A DNA stretch of 64,000 bases from an uncultured Christensenella sp. (GCA_910577375.1 CAJTLT010000001.1:426952-490951), one strand, 5' to 3'. Numbered from the stretch's first letter, positions 8,205 to 18,159 are shown. Numbers and translations are program-made. Notes: generated by a model from the sequence alone, not told the origin.

Positions 8205-11021
8205 TTAATTTAATATTTTATTTAAGAAATGCCCAGTATAACTGCCCTCAACCTTAGCAACATCCTCGGGCGTACCGCATGCAACAATATTTCCGCCTTT
8301 ATCTCCGCCTTCGGGTCCAAGATCGATTATCCAGTCGGCACATTTTATAACGTCTAAATTATGCTCTATCACCAGTACCGTATTGCCGTTGCTTCTAAGC
8401 CTTGTAATTATGCTTACAAGCTTTTCAACGTCATAACTGTGCAATCCGGTAGTAGGTTCGTCAAGAATATAAAAAGTTTTTCCCGTACTTCTTTTTGAAA
8501 GTTCTGTTGCAAGCTTTACTCTTTGGGCCTCTCCGCCGGAAAGCGTAGTTGCGCTTTGCCCGAGCTTGATATAACCCAAACCGACGTCGCATAAAGTAGA
8601 AAGTTTATTATAAATAGATGTTACGGGTTTAAAGAATTCCGCCCCTTCCTCAACAGTCATTTCAAGTACGTCGGAAATCGACTTACCCTTATATTTTACT
8701 TCCAATGTTTCACGGTTATAACGCTTACCGCCGCAAACTTCGCAAGGTACATAAATATCCGGCAAGAAATGCATTTCTATCTGAATAATTCCGTCGCCCT
8801 GACAGTGTTCGCAGCGTCCTCCCGCCACGTTAAACGAAAATCTTCCGCTCTTGTATCCTTTTTCTTTCGCGTCCGGCGTTGCGGCAAAAAGGTCGCGTAT
8901 CATTGTAAATACGCCAGTATATGTTGCAGGATTGCTCCTCGGGGTTCTACCTATCGGCTGTTGGTCTATGGCAATTACCTTGTCAAAATACTCCAGCCCT
9001 TCAAACTTACTGTACTTGCCGCAAAGCTGTCTGGCTCCGTTCAATTTGTTTGCAAGATAAGGATATATAATCTCGTTTACAAGGCTTGATTTTCCGCTGC
9101 CGGAAACGCCAGTAACCGCCGTAATCAATCCCGCAGGTATCTTTACATCCACGCCTTTGAGATTATTTTGCTTACAGCCCGAAATTTCAAGATATCTTCC
9201 GTCGGACTTCTGTCGAACTGAAGGAATATCTATTTTCCGTCTTCCGGCAAGAAAATCGCCAGTAGTCGAACGCGGTTCGTTCATTATATCATTTATAGTT
9301 CCGCACGCAACAACCTCTCCGCCGTGAACTCCGGCTTTCGGACCTATGTCAACGATATAGTCGGCCGCCCGCATTGTATCTTCATCATGTTCAACCACAA
9401 TAAGCGTATTGCCTATATCCCTGAGCCCTAAGAGAGATTGCAATAACTTCTCGTTGTCTCTTTGATGTAAACCTATACTCGGCTCGTCCAAAATATACAA
9501 AACGCCGCTAAGCGCGCTTCCTATCTGTGTTGCAAGTCTTATACGCTGGCTTTCGCCGCCGGAAAGCGTCGCGGCACTGCGCGAAAGCGTGAGATATCCA
9601 AGCCCTACGTTCCGCAAAAAACTCAAACGGTTATCTATTTCTTTAATTATACTGTCCGCAATAAGATGTTCCGTTTCAGAGAAAAATCCGAAATTGGTAA
9701 AAGCCGTCAAATCATCAACTGCCATATCGCAGACCTCTGCGATATTCTTACCCCCCACCGTCACGGCAAGAGCTTCTTTTTTCAATCTCTTTCCTTTACA
9801 TATCGGGCAATCGGAAGTCCGCATATAACGCTCGATATCGATTTTTACGCCGTCGGAAGAAGTCTGGTTATATCTGCGCTGTAAATTAGCCGCAAATCCC
9901 TCCCAAGCCGTTTTATAGCTTCCAGAAAAACGGTAAGCATTATAAGCAAGCTCTATTTTTTCTCCGCCGTTGCCGTACATAAGCATATCGTAAATATTTT
10001 TCGGCAGTTCAGAAACAGGCACGTCAAGAGAAAAATTGTAAATCTTAGCAAGCGAATTAAGATACATTTGGGTCATCGCGGAAGAATCCAGATTCCAACC
10101 GCTTATTTTTATTGCGCCCTCGCGCAAAGTTTTAGACTTATCAGGGCAAATCAAATCAGGGTCTATTATCTGTTTAAATCCAAGCCCCGAACATTCGGGA
10201 CACGCGCCCCACGGAGTATTAAAGGAAAACAATCTCGGTTCGATTTCTTCTATGGAGATACCGCAGTCCGGACACGCATATTTCGAAGAATAAAGTTCTT
10301 CTTTGCCGTCACAGTCTATAACCACAAGCCCGTCCGCAAGCCTTAAAGCGGATTCAAGACTGTCGGAAAGTCTTTTCAGAACGCCTTCTTTAATAACAAG
10401 CCTGTCGATAACAACCGAAATATTATGACGGATATTTTTTTCAAGATGAATTTCTTCCTGCAAATCGTATATTATTCCGTCGATTTTCACTCTGCCGTAA
10501 CCGCTCTTTTTATAACTTGCAAGCTCCTTTACGAACTCGCCTTTTTTACCGCGGAATACGGGTGCCTCGATTATAATTTTACTGCCTTCCGGCATAAGCA
10601 TTACCCTGTCCGCAATCTCGTCAACCGTCTGGCGGCGGATTTCCCTGCCGCATTTGGGGCAGTGCGGAATGCCTACGCGCGCAAACAATAAACGGAAGTA
10701 ATCATAAATCTCCGTAACAGTTCCAACCGTTGAACGCGGATTATGCGAAGTGGTTTTCTGGTCAATCGATATTGCGGGGGAAAGCCCGTCTATGAGTTCG
10801 ACGTCGGGCTTTTCCATCTGCCCCAAGAACTGGCGGGCATAAGAAGAAAGACTTTCTATATACCGTCTTTGTCCTTCCGCAAAAATAGTGTCAAACGCTA
10901 ACGTCGATTTTCCGCTGCCGGAAAGCCCCGTAAACACCGTAAGCGTATTGCGGGGAATATGAACATCTATATTTTTTAAATTGTTTTCTTTTGCGCCTTT
11001 TACGAAAATTTCTTCTTTCAT
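8205..11021 (-). CDS. uvrA: excinuclease ABC subunit UvrA
   Basis: A full-length UvrA of 938 residues, the damage-recognition ATPase of nucleotide excision repair. It has two ABC ATPase modules: Walker A GLSGSGKST near residue 31 and GVSGSGKSS near 640, with signature LSGGESQRIRLA and LSGGEAQRVKLA. Zinc-binding modules CPKCGREIRR and CEHCQGDGIIQIEMHFLPD are present. The ATG shares one base with the uvrB stop (TAATG), so uvrB and uvrA are translationally coupled. I see no LexA-type operator in the operon leader. Confidence 0.98.
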   Translation of the reverse strand: MKEEIFVKGAKENNLKNIDVHIPRNTLTVFTGLSGSGKSTLAFDTIFAEGQRRYIESLSSYARQFLGQMEKPDVELIDGLSPAISIDQKTTSHNPRSTVGTVTEIYDYFRLLFARVGIPHCPKCGREIRRQTVDEIADRVMLMPEGSKIIIEAPVFRGKKGEFVKELASYKKSGYGRVKIDGIIYDLQEEIHLEKNIRHNISVVIDRLVIKEGVLKRLSDSLESALRLADGLVVIDCDGKEELYSSKYACPDCGISIEEIEPRLFSFNTPWGACPECSGLGFKQIIDPDLICPDKSKTLREGAIKISGWNLDSSAMTQMYLNSLAKIYNFSLDVPVSELPKNIYDMLMYGNGGEKIELAYNAYRFSGSYKTAWEGFAANLQRRYNQTSSDGVKIDIERYMRTSDCPICKGKRLKKEALAVTVGGKNIAEVCDMAVDDLTAFTNFGFFSETEHLIADSIIKEIDNRLSFLRNVGLGYLTLSRSAATLSGGESQRIRLATQIGSALSGVLYILDEPSIGLHQRDNEKLLQSLLGLRDIGNTLIVVEHDEDTMRAADYIVDIGPKAGVHGGEVVACGTINDIMNEPRSTTGDFLAGRRKIDIPSVRQKSDGRYLEISGCKQNNLKGVDVKIPAGLITAVTGVSGSGKSSLVNEIIYPYLANKLNGARQLCGKYSKFEGLEYFDKVIAIDQQPIGRTPRSNPATYTGVFTMIRDLFAATPDAKEKGYKSGRFSFNVAGGRCEHCQGDGIIQIEMHFLPDIYVPCEVCGGKRYNRETLEVKYKGKSISDVLEMTVEEGAEFFKPVTSIYNKLSTLCDVGLGYIKLGQSATTLSGGEAQRVKLATELSKRSTGKTFYILDEPTTGLHSYDVEKLVSIITRLRSNGNTVLVIEHNLDVIKCADWIIDLGPEGGDKGGNIVACGTPEDVAKVEGSYTGHFLNKILN

Positions 11022-12985
11022 TATTTTTTTATCTTCATTAATTTCTTTTTTAACTGTGATATCGTGTCGCGTATTTCTATAGCCTTTTCAAAATCGAACT
11101 GTGCAGACGCAACCTTCATCAGCGCTTTTAATTTTTCTATTTCCTGAGGGATATCTTTAGGTTTTATATCGTCAACAGAAGATTTTTTACCCGTAATTCC
11201 GATTGAATTTTTAACCTCTTTCATAATGGTTTTAGGCACAATACCGTGCTCTTTGTTATAAGCGGACTGTATTTTTCTGCGGCGCTCCGTTTCGCTTATA
11301 GCCCTTTTCATACTGCCCGTTACGGTATCGGCATACATTATAACGCGCCCTTCCGCATTTCTTGCCGCTCTTCCGATTGTCTGCACAAGCGAAGTCTCGC
11401 TCCGCAAAAATCCTTCTTTATCAGCGTCAAGTATTGCCACAAGCTTTACTTCGGGCAAGTCCAGCCCTTCTCGCAAAAGATTTATACCGCAAAGAATATC
11501 GAACTCCCCGCCGCGCAATCCGTTTATAATGTCTATACGCTCCAGCGCGTCTATATCGCTGTGCATATAGCGCACCCTCAATCCGTGTTCTTTAAGATAA
11601 TCCGTGAGGCTTTCCGCCATACGCTTAGTCATAGTGGTGACAAGCACGCGCCCGCCCGAAGCAATAACGCTTTTCGCCTCGCCAAGCAAATCGTCAATCT
11701 GAGTTTTTGTGGGGCGGATAACAACTTCTGGGTCAACAAGTCCCGTCGGGCGGATAATCTGTTCCACCACATTGCCCGCCTGCTCCATTTCATATGGCGC
11801 GGGCGTTGCCGAAACACATATAAGCTGCGGAACGCGCTCGTCAAATTCTTCAAAAGTTAAAGGTCGGTTATCATAAGCCGATTGCAAACGGAAGCCGTAA
11901 CCGACAAGATTTTCTTTTCTTGAACGGTCGCCGTGATACATTGCGCGTATTTGCGGTATCGTCATATGGCTTTCGTCTATAAACACCAGAAATTTTCCGG
12001 CGGGAAAATAATCCAGAAGAGTAAACGAAGGTTCACCAGGCGAACGTCCGTCAAAATAACGGCTGTAATTTTCCACTCCGCTGCAATAACCTATTTCCCG
12101 CATCATTTCCAAATCGTATGTGGTGCGCTGTTCCAGCCTTTGCGCCTCCAACAGCTTTCCCTCTTCGCGAAATGCCCGCACTTCGTCATGCATATCGCAC
12201 TCAATCATTGAAAGCGCAGATTGCATTTTATCGTTTCCTACGGCGTATTGGCTTGCAGGAAATATCAGAACGTGTTTAAGCTCTGAAATTATATTGCCCG
12301 TAAGCGCATCCACTTCGCAAATTCGGTCTATCTCGTCGCCGAAAAATTCCACCCTAACCGCAATCTCGGAATTGCTTGCGGGGAAGATTTCCACCGCGTC
12401 GCCGCGCACACGGAACGAAGAACGCTGAAAATCGATATCCCGCCTCACATACTGAATTTCAACAAGCTTTTTTATAAGTTGGTCACGCTCCATTTCCGTT
12501 TCGGGACGTAAAGATATCGCCAAACGAAAATATTCTTCAGGCGCACCCAAACCGTAAATACAGCTTACCGAAGCAACAACAATTACATCCTCTCGTTCGC
12601 CGAGCGAGCTTGTAGCAGAGTTCCGCAATTTATCTATTTCGTCATTTAAACTCATATCCTTTTCGATATAAGTATCGGTAGACGGTATATAGCTTTCCGG
12701 CTGATAATAATCGTAATAAGAAACGAAATATTCCACACGGTTATTAGGAAAGAACTCCTTGAACTCGTTGCACAACTGGGCGGCAAGCGTTTTATTATGC
12801 GCAATCACAAGCGCAGGACGGTTAACGTTTTTGATAACGTTAGCCATAGTAAACGTTTTACCGCTGCCCGTTACGCCTACGAGAACCTGCGTTCTGATAC
12901 CGTCAAGTACGCCCTCCGTAAGGCTTTGTATCGCTTCAGGCTGGTCGCCCGTCGGACTAAATTTCGAATGTAATTCAAACTTCAT
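11021..12985 (-). CDS. uvrB: excinuclease ABC subunit UvrB
   Basis: A full-length UvrB of 654 residues, the helicase-like partner of UvrA that is handed damaged DNA and recruits UvrC. Visible features are Walker A GVTGSGKTFTMAN near residue 39, the beta-hairpin region YYDYYQPESYIPSTDTYIEK, the DESH box (VFIDESHMTIPQIR), helicase motif VI (QTIGRAARNAEGRVIMYAD) and a C-terminal UVR motif. It is first in the uvrBA operon. Its ATG lies only 11 nt from a -10 box, so the leader is about 4-5 nt and a normal Shine-Dalgarno cannot operate. Confidence 0.98.
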   Translation of the reverse strand: MKFELHSKFSPTGDQPEAIQSLTEGVLDGIRTQVLVGVTGSGKTFTMANVIKNVNRPALVIAHNKTLAAQLCNEFKEFFPNNRVEYFVSYYDYYQPESYIPSTDTYIEKDMSLNDEIDKLRNSATSSLGEREDVIVVASVSCIYGLGAPEEYFRLAISLRPETEMERDQLIKKLVEIQYVRRDIDFQRSSFRVRGDAVEIFPASNSEIAVRVEFFGDEIDRICEVDALTGNIISELKHVLIFPASQYAVGNDKMQSALSMIECDMHDEVRAFREEGKLLEAQRLEQRTTYDLEMMREIGYCSGVENYSRYFDGRSPGEPSFTLLDYFPAGKFLVFIDESHMTIPQIRAMYHGDRSRKENLVGYGFRLQSAYDNRPLTFEEFDERVPQLICVSATPAPYEMEQAGNVVEQIIRPTGLVDPEVVIRPTKTQIDDLLGEAKSVIASGGRVLVTTMTKRMAESLTDYLKEHGLRVRYMHSDIDALERIDIINGLRGGEFDILCGINLLREGLDLPEVKLVAILDADKEGFLRSETSLVQTIGRAARNAEGRVIMYADTVTGSMKRAISETERRRKIQSAYNKEHGIVPKTIMKEVKNSIGITGKKSSVDDIKPKDIPQEIEKLKALMKVASAQFDFEKAIEIRDTISQLKKKLMKIKK

Positions 12986-12996
12986 AACCTACATAA

Positions 12997-13025
12997 ATTA
13001 TAACCTTTTCCAAAGTTTTTTACAA
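12997..13025 (-). promoter_or_regulatory. uvrBA promoter
   Basis: TTGTAA at 13020-13025, a 17-nt spacer and TATAAT at 12997-13002 on the minus strand. There are 11 nt between the -10 box and the uvrB ATG, so the mRNA leader is near zero. Confidence 0.65.
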
Positions 13026-13553
13026 CTGTTTACACGGCGGTTTTTACAAAAAATAAACTTTTGTTTGCTTTAAGTGTTAAATAATACCGCGGCAATCAGC
13101 CGCGGTTAATCTCTTTTTATTTGTATTTATATCATTATAAAATCCATTAATGTATACAGTTCCATATTCCATACATTAAACTTCTTCTATTTTTCTATTA
13201 TTTATATTCTATCAAATAATTAAACTGCTCTTCAAAAAAACCGCCTAACGATAACCTAACAAAGCTTAACGATATGTTTAAATAATCACAAAAGTTTAAA
13301 AGATTTTTAATTTAAGACACATTATTGCTATTCTTAATCTAATTAATAAATTACAAACATTGCCCCAGCTCAAAGTTTAGTTTTCGTGCCGAATTTTATA
13401 CACATTACGATTGCAGCGTATCAGTTTTTGACAAGCGATTTATCCATATCTGTGCTAAAAACCGCAATAAAATTATAAATCTGTACAAAATGTGTTAAGG
13501 TCGCACTTTACTACACTGACTTAAATAAGAAAATATTAACATATACAAACTTA
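13026..13553. other. AT-rich intergenic region between pnp and uvrB
   Basis: About 530 bp with no convincing gene. It holds a stem at 13086-13106 (ACCGCGGC/GCCGCGGT) and otherwise low-complexity AT-rich sequence. A weak promoter-like pair (TTGAAG, 18 nt, TAGAAT, minus strand, 13206-13235) lies upstream of the stem, so a short transcript is conceivable but not supported further. Confidence 0.4.
13086..13106 (-). terminator. possible terminator hairpin
   Basis: An 8-bp GC-rich stem ACCGCGGC/GCCGCGGT with a 5-nt loop, followed on the minus strand by TATTATTT. It could stop leftward read-through from pnp before the uvrB promoter. Confidence 0.5.
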
Positions 13554-13586
13554 AAGCGCCACGCAACAATATGTTGCGTGGCGCTT
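13554..13586 (-). terminator. pnp terminator
   Basis: A perfect 15-bp stem (AAGCGCCACGCAACA and its complement) with a 3-nt loop, 23 nt after the pnp stop, followed on the minus strand by TAAGTTTG. Confidence 0.75.
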
Positions 13587-13608
13587 CTATATATAAAGTT
13601 ATTCTATC

Positions 13609-15702
13609 TTAAGATAATTTTTCAAGCAATCTGAGGTCGATGCCCTTATCGCCGATTTTAATTATTTCAACTTTTACGGAATCTCCGATTTTAACAACGT
13701 CTTCAACCTTTTCAACGCGCTTATCGGAAAGCTTTGAAATATGAATCATACCGTCTTTACCGGGAGCAAATTCAACGAATGCGCCGAAATTAAGAATTCT
13801 TACGACTGTTCCTACAAACATATCGCCGACTTCGGGGTCGTGCGCAATATTAAGAATAATCGACTTGGCTTTCAAAGCGTTTTCAACAGGTCCTACACAA
13901 GCAACATATCCGCGGCCGCTATCGTCATCGTTAAATTCGATTTCCGTACCCGTTTCTTCCATTATCTTTTTGATTACGCAACCCTGCTTACCGATAACGT
14001 CGCCAATTTTTTCAGGGTCGATTTCAAAGCTTACAATCTTGGGAGCATATACCGAAAGTTCGGAAGCAACTTCGGGAACGCATTCAAGCATCTTGGAAAG
14101 AATAAACTGTCTTCCCTCGTTCGCCTGATTGATTGCGGTATGCATAATTTCTTCGGATATACCCTTAATTTTAATATCCATCTGGATTGCTGTAATACCC
14201 TTAGTCGTTCCCGCAACCTTAAAGTCCATATCTCCGAGGAAATCTTCAAGCCCCTGAATATCGGTAAGAACTTTAAATTCTCCTGTTTCCTGATTTTTTA
14301 TAAGTCCCATCGCAACGCCCGCTACGGGAGCTTTTAAAGGAACGCCCGCGTTCATAAGCGCCATTGTCGAACCGCAAACGGAAGCCATTGAAGACGAACC
14401 GTTGGAAGATGTGATATCGTTTACCACCCTTATAGCATAAGGGAAATCTTCCTCGGAAGGAAGCACGGGAATAAGCGCGCGTTCCGCAAGCGCGCCGTGA
14501 CCTATTTCACGTCTGCCGGGAGAACGGAGAGCCTTTGCCTCGCCGGTGCAATAACCGGGGAAGTTGTACTGGTGCATATATCTTTTTGAAGTTTCTTCGT
14601 CAAGACCTTCAAGCTTCTGCGCCTCGCCAAGCATACCGAGCGTGCAAGTCGTAAGGGTCTGGGTTTGTCCGCGCGTAAATATAGCCGAGCCGTGTACGCG
14701 GGGAAGCACTCCCTTTTCACACCATATAGGGCGAACGTCTTTAAGTCCTCTTCCGTCGGGACGGATACCCTTGTCGAATATCTTTGCGCGGACTTTTTCT
14801 TTTGTAAGGTAATAAAGGCTGTCCTTTATTTCGCGTTTGTTTTCGGGATAAATTTCAGCGAAGTGTTCAAGTATTTCCTTTTCCGCTTCGTTCTGTCTTT
14901 TTTCTCTTTCTTGTCTGTCGAACGTATCGATAGCCCAGTCGATTTTCGCGCTTGCATATTCGCGAACTTCTTTATCAAGCTCTTCGGGAATATGATAAAG
15001 TTCGATTTCAAGCTTAGGCTTGCCGACTTCGGGAACGATTTTTTCTTCTATAAATTTGCAGATTTTCTTAATTTCTTCGTGACCGTACATAATCGCGCCG
15101 ACCATCTGCTCGTTTGTTACTTCGTCTGCGCCCGCCTCAATCATAAGGATAGCGTCTTTCGTACCGGCAAGATTAAGATGGATAGCGCTCTTTGCGCGTT
15201 GTTCCAAATCCGGGTTAATAACATACTTGCCGTCTACCATACCGACAACAACCGAGCCGGTGGGCCCCGCCCAAGGTATATCTGAAATAGCGATTGCTAC
15301 CGACGAACCAATCATTGCAAGAGGCTCGGGGGAAATATCGGGTTCAACCGAAAGCGCCTGTGCCGTTACAACAACGTCGTTAAAAAGACCTTTGGGGAAT
15401 AACGGACGAAGAGGTCTGTCTATAAGCCTTGCGGTTAAAATCGCCTTGTCGCTTGCTCTCCCTTCGCGCTTTTTAAAGCCTCCGGGGATTTTGCCGACGG
15501 AATACATCTTCTCTTCATAGTCCACCTGCAAAGGGAAGAAGTCCATTCCGTCACGAGGCGAAGCAGACATACATACGGAAACCATAACAACTGTTTCCCC
15601 GCATCTGACCACGCAAGAACCGTTAGTCTGTTCGGCGTACTTGCCCGTTTCAACAGTAACCTTTCTTCCGCCGATTTCCATTGTAAATTGTTTGTAGTTC
15701 AT
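13609..15702 (-). CDS. pnp: polyribonucleotide nucleotidyltransferase (PNPase)
   Basis: 697 residues, the phosphorolytic 3'-5' exoribonuclease of mRNA turnover. It has two RNase PH-like domains (the first begins with MNYKQFTMEIGGRKVTVETG, the second carries HGSAIFTRGQTQTL near residue 370), a KH domain (IDPEKIGDVIGKQGCVIKKI) and a C-terminal S1 domain (VGTVVRILNFGAFVEF, DGMIHISKLSDKRV). AGGAG stands just upstream of the ATG. It follows rpsO by 96 nt, the common rpsO-pnp arrangement. A small stem at 15731-15748 in the gap may take part in PNPase/RNase III autoregulation as known in other bacteria. Confidence 0.98.
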   Translation of the reverse strand: MNYKQFTMEIGGRKVTVETGKYAEQTNGSCVVRCGETVVMVSVCMSASPRDGMDFFPLQVDYEEKMYSVGKIPGGFKKREGRASDKAILTARLIDRPLRPLFPKGLFNDVVVTAQALSVEPDISPEPLAMIGSSVAIAISDIPWAGPTGSVVVGMVDGKYVINPDLEQRAKSAIHLNLAGTKDAILMIEAGADEVTNEQMVGAIMYGHEEIKKICKFIEEKIVPEVGKPKLEIELYHIPEELDKEVREYASAKIDWAIDTFDRQEREKRQNEAEKEILEHFAEIYPENKREIKDSLYYLTKEKVRAKIFDKGIRPDGRGLKDVRPIWCEKGVLPRVHGSAIFTRGQTQTLTTCTLGMLGEAQKLEGLDEETSKRYMHQYNFPGYCTGEAKALRSPGRREIGHGALAERALIPVLPSEEDFPYAIRVVNDITSSNGSSSMASVCGSTMALMNAGVPLKAPVAGVAMGLIKNQETGEFKVLTDIQGLEDFLGDMDFKVAGTTKGITAIQMDIKIKGISEEIMHTAINQANEGRQFILSKMLECVPEVASELSVYAPKIVSFEIDPEKIGDVIGKQGCVIKKIMEETGTEIEFNDDDSGRGYVACVGPVENALKAKSIILNIAHDPEVGDMFVGTVVRILNFGAFVEFAPGKDGMIHISKLSDKRVEKVEDVVKIGDSVKVEIIKIGDKGIDLRLLEKLS

Positions 15703-15730
15703 TTCCTGTTCTCCTTTTCTGTTCTTGTGC

Positions 15731-15748
15731 CCGCAACACCCGTTACGG
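15731..15748 (-). promoter_or_regulatory. small stem in the pnp leader
   Basis: A 7-bp stem CCGTAAC/GTTGCGG (one G-U pair) with a GGGT loop between rpsO and pnp, about 30 nt before the pnp start. Leaders of pnp often carry hairpins used in autoregulation. That role is inferred from family knowledge only. Confidence 0.3.
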
Positions 15749-15798
15749 ACTGTTTTAAAGAAAAAATGAGCGAGAGAAAAACACCCGCCCAGATTTTT

Positions 15799-16053
15799 TT
15801 ACTTTCTTAATCCCAACGCTGCGACAATAGCACGGTATCTTTCGATATCCTTGCTCTTCAGGTAGTCCAAAAGACCTCTGCGGCGACCTACCATCTTCAA
15901 CAGTCCGCGGCGGGAATGGTTATCGTGAATATGCTCTTTCAAATGCTCGTTGAGGTGATTGATTCTTTCCGTCAAAAGAGCAATCTGAACTTCGGGCGAA
16001 CCTGTGTCGCCTTCCTTAGTAGCGTATTTTGCGATAATTTCCTGCTTTTCCAT
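15799..16053 (-). CDS. rpsO: 30S ribosomal protein S15
   Basis: 84 residues, slightly shorter than the usual 88-89 because the N-terminus starts directly at MEKQEIIAKYATKEGDTGSPEVQ. The conserved HLNEHLKEHIHDNHSRRGLL and GRRRGLLDYLKSKD segments that contact 16S rRNA helices 20-22 are intact. AGGAGG stands 8 nt before the ATG. A folded leader at 16087-16121 may be an S15 autoregulatory site. Confidence 0.97.
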   Translation of the reverse strand: MEKQEIIAKYATKEGDTGSPEVQIALLTERINHLNEHLKEHIHDNHSRRGLLKMVGRRRGLLDYLKSKDIERYRAIVAALGLRK

Positions 16054-16086
16054 TTAATTTATCCTCCTATGGAATATTTGCGGGAA

Positions 16087-16121
16087 ACAAAGTCCGGCGT
16101 TGAGTTTTCGCTCGGCTTTGT
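16087..16121 (-). promoter_or_regulatory. candidate S15-binding leader hairpin
   Basis: In the rpsO 5' leader ACAAAG pairs with CTTTGT and CCG with CGG around one bulged A, giving a hairpin with an A-rich loop about 35 nt before the rpsO start. S15 represses its own mRNA through leader structures in several phyla. Similar placement suggests, but does not prove, the same here. Confidence 0.35.
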
Positions 16122-16178
16122 AACCGTACCGTTTAAGTTTATCACAACCTTTTAAAAATTGCAAACGATTTACAAAAA

Positions 16179-17540
16179 CTATTCAAACAGTTTTAATCTT
16201 TTTTCTATAATTTCTTCCGTTTTCGCAATATAAGAGGGAATATCTTTCGGCGACGCATAGCGTTCGATTCTGTCCTCGTCTCCGAAATAACGTTTTGAAA
16301 TTGCGTTTGCGCCAACGGCGATATTATCGGAAATCTCTTCCATAACGTCTATATTGTAAACGCAGGCTTTTCCCGCTTTTGCCCAACCCACGTTTTCAAG
16401 CCCGCCCGCCTGATATTTCTGACGGTAAAGATAGTAAGGCTCGTAACCGGCTTTCGTCAGTTTTTCGCGGGAAACAGCTATCATATCCGAAATCCCCGCA
16501 ACATTCAGTTTTTTAGTGTTTTCTTTAAGCTTTGCCCCAGCCTTTAAAGAAAGCGTATGCACAGTTATATTGGCGGGATTTAAAGAAATTGCCTTATCAA
16601 GTGAATACTCAAAATCTTTCGGTGTTTCGTCCGCAAGCCCCGCAATCAAATCGATATTTATATCAAAGCCGTATTTACGCGCATTTTCATAAGCCGCCAA
16701 AGTTTGCGCAGCCGTATGTTTTCTGCCTATCTTTTCAAGCGTCAAATCATTGAAACTTTGCGGATTTACGCAAATTCTTCCAACGCCGTATTCTTTTGCG
16801 AGCTTAAGCTTTTCTTCCGTAAAAACGTCGGGTCTTCCCGCCTCTACCGTAAACTCTGCTTTTCCGTTAAAAATATCGTTAACCGCGACATATATGGGGG
16901 TCAATTTATCATTTTCAAGCACAAACGGCGTGCCTCCGCCTATATAAATACTGCGCAAATCTTTTATTAAAGGCTTAACCGAATATAACTCTTTCACTAC
17001 GCAGTTTATATACTCGTCAACGTATTTCCTCGTCTTTTCAATCGGCGCGGTTATAAAAGAACAATATTCGCATTTGGTAGGGCAAAAAGGCAAACTTATG
17101 TATAAATCCTGCCCGCCCTTTTTATAAACACCCCTTTGAACTTCAAGAATTTTTTTAACAAGAGCCGTATTTTCTTGCGAAACGCACATATTTTCAAACA
17201 GCTTCTCAAAATCTACGCCCGACGAAATCTCGGTATAAGCCAACTTTGTAGGGCGTATACCTGTAAGCGCTCCCCAAGGCAAATCAATATTCTTTACCTT
17301 TGATAAAACCTTATAAAAAGCAAGCTTTACCGAACGTTTGGCAAGTCTTTTGAAAACAATATCGTTTTCCGCCTTGTATTCTTCTTCAAAGTCGTAAAAC
17401 TTACCCGCAAACTCTATCGAATTTAAAAATTTTCCTCCCGAACAAGAAAAATAATGAGTAAACTCCTCTTCTTCACAGTCAAAAGAACGGATAACCAACA
17501 TTATTTCGTCACGAAAGGTTTCAATATTTGTATTAAACAT
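16179..17540 (-). CDS. hemZ: coproporphyrinogen dehydrogenase-like radical SAM protein HemZ
   Basis: 453 residues, close to the HemZ family of Clostridia and Bacilli, oxygen-independent coproporphyrinogen III oxidase relatives. It has an N-terminal HemZ-specific region with WGALTGIRPTKL near residue 90, then the radical SAM core with the 4Fe-4S motif CPTKCEYCSF, the glycine-rich IYIGGGTPF, and a HemN-like C-terminal half (YYLYRQKYQAGGLENVGWAK). No other heme gene is nearby, so the physiological role is uncertain. Its start overlaps the stop of the MBL-fold gene by one base, so the two are co-translated. Confidence 0.93.
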   Translation of the reverse strand: MFNTNIETFRDEIMLVIRSFDCEEEEFTHYFSCSGGKFLNSIEFAGKFYDFEEEYKAENDIVFKRLAKRSVKLAFYKVLSKVKNIDLPWGALTGIRPTKLAYTEISSGVDFEKLFENMCVSQENTALVKKILEVQRGVYKKGGQDLYISLPFCPTKCEYCSFITAPIEKTRKYVDEYINCVVKELYSVKPLIKDLRSIYIGGGTPFVLENDKLTPIYVAVNDIFNGKAEFTVEAGRPDVFTEEKLKLAKEYGVGRICVNPQSFNDLTLEKIGRKHTAAQTLAAYENARKYGFDINIDLIAGLADETPKDFEYSLDKAISLNPANITVHTLSLKAGAKLKENTKKLNVAGISDMIAVSREKLTKAGYEPYYLYRQKYQAGGLENVGWAKAGKACVYNIDVMEEISDNIAVGANAISKRYFGDEDRIERYASPKDIPSYIAKTEEIIEKRLKLFE

Positions 17541-18148
17541 CAGAATTTCCTTAAATACGGATTATTCTCTCTTTCAAAAGCAAGTGCAGAATTTGCTCCG
17601 TGCCCGCAATAAAGGTTAAAATCGCCATTCAAACGCACAAGCTTTTCAAGGCTGTCAATCATAGCGCGGTTATCTCCTGTCGGCAAATCCGTTCTGCCGA
17701 TACTTCGGCAGAACAGCGTATCGCCGGAAAACAAAGCGTTTTCCGCAATATAGCACATACTTCCCGCGGTATGCCCCGCGGTTGCCAAAGCTTTGAATTT
17801 TATGCCGCACATTTCAAAATCTTCGTTATCGGAAACCGTACGCGCAATTTCAAAATGCGGCACATAAACCCCGCCGAAAATTCCCAGATATTCCTTACTG
17901 AAAATCAGGTCTTTTTCGCGTTCACCGCAACATATATGCGCTCCTTTTTCAAAAAGCACGCCGCACCCTCCCACATGGTCAAAATGTCCGTGCGTAAGCA
18001 ACACAAACTTACATTCCAATCTGCGGAAGCTAAGTTCGTCAACTATACTCGGCTCGGAAGGGTCAATAACAACCGCAGTTTTTCCATCCTCGGTCAAAAT
18101 ATAAGTATTACTCCCGTCAAATTCGGGCAAAATCTTAAAAACTTGCAT
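17540..18148 (-). CDS. MBL-fold metallohydrolase (glyoxalase II-like)
   Basis: 202 residues from the ATG at 18148 (an upstream TTG at 18163 gives 207). MQVFKILPEFDGSNTYIL is the typical family N-terminus. The binuclear metal site is visible as THGHFDHVGG, AGHTAGSM, FSGDTLF and CGHG. The family includes hydroxyacylglutathione hydrolases and related thioesterases, usually found next to rel in Firmicutes. The substrate is unknown. It sits between rel and hemZ in one operon with 0-11 nt spacing. Confidence 0.88.
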   Translation of the reverse strand: MQVFKILPEFDGSNTYILTEDGKTAVVIDPSEPSIVDELSFRRLECKFVLLTHGHFDHVGGCGVLFEKGAHICCGEREKDLIFSKEYLGIFGGVYVPHFEIARTVSDNEDFEMCGIKFKALATAGHTAGSMCYIAENALFSGDTLFCRSIGRTDLPTGDNRAMIDSLEKLVRLNGDFNLYCGHGANSALAFERENNPYLRKF

Positions 18149-18159
18149 ATATGTGCGGG

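Noticed and set aside
12986..13100. LexA operator before uvrBA
   Set aside because: No GAAC-N4-GTTC-type site was found in the promoter region.
13086..13190. A 31-codon minus-strand open frame between pnp and uvrB
   Set aside because: It runs through the 13086-13106 hairpin, has only a poor ribosome binding site and no recognisable peptide features.
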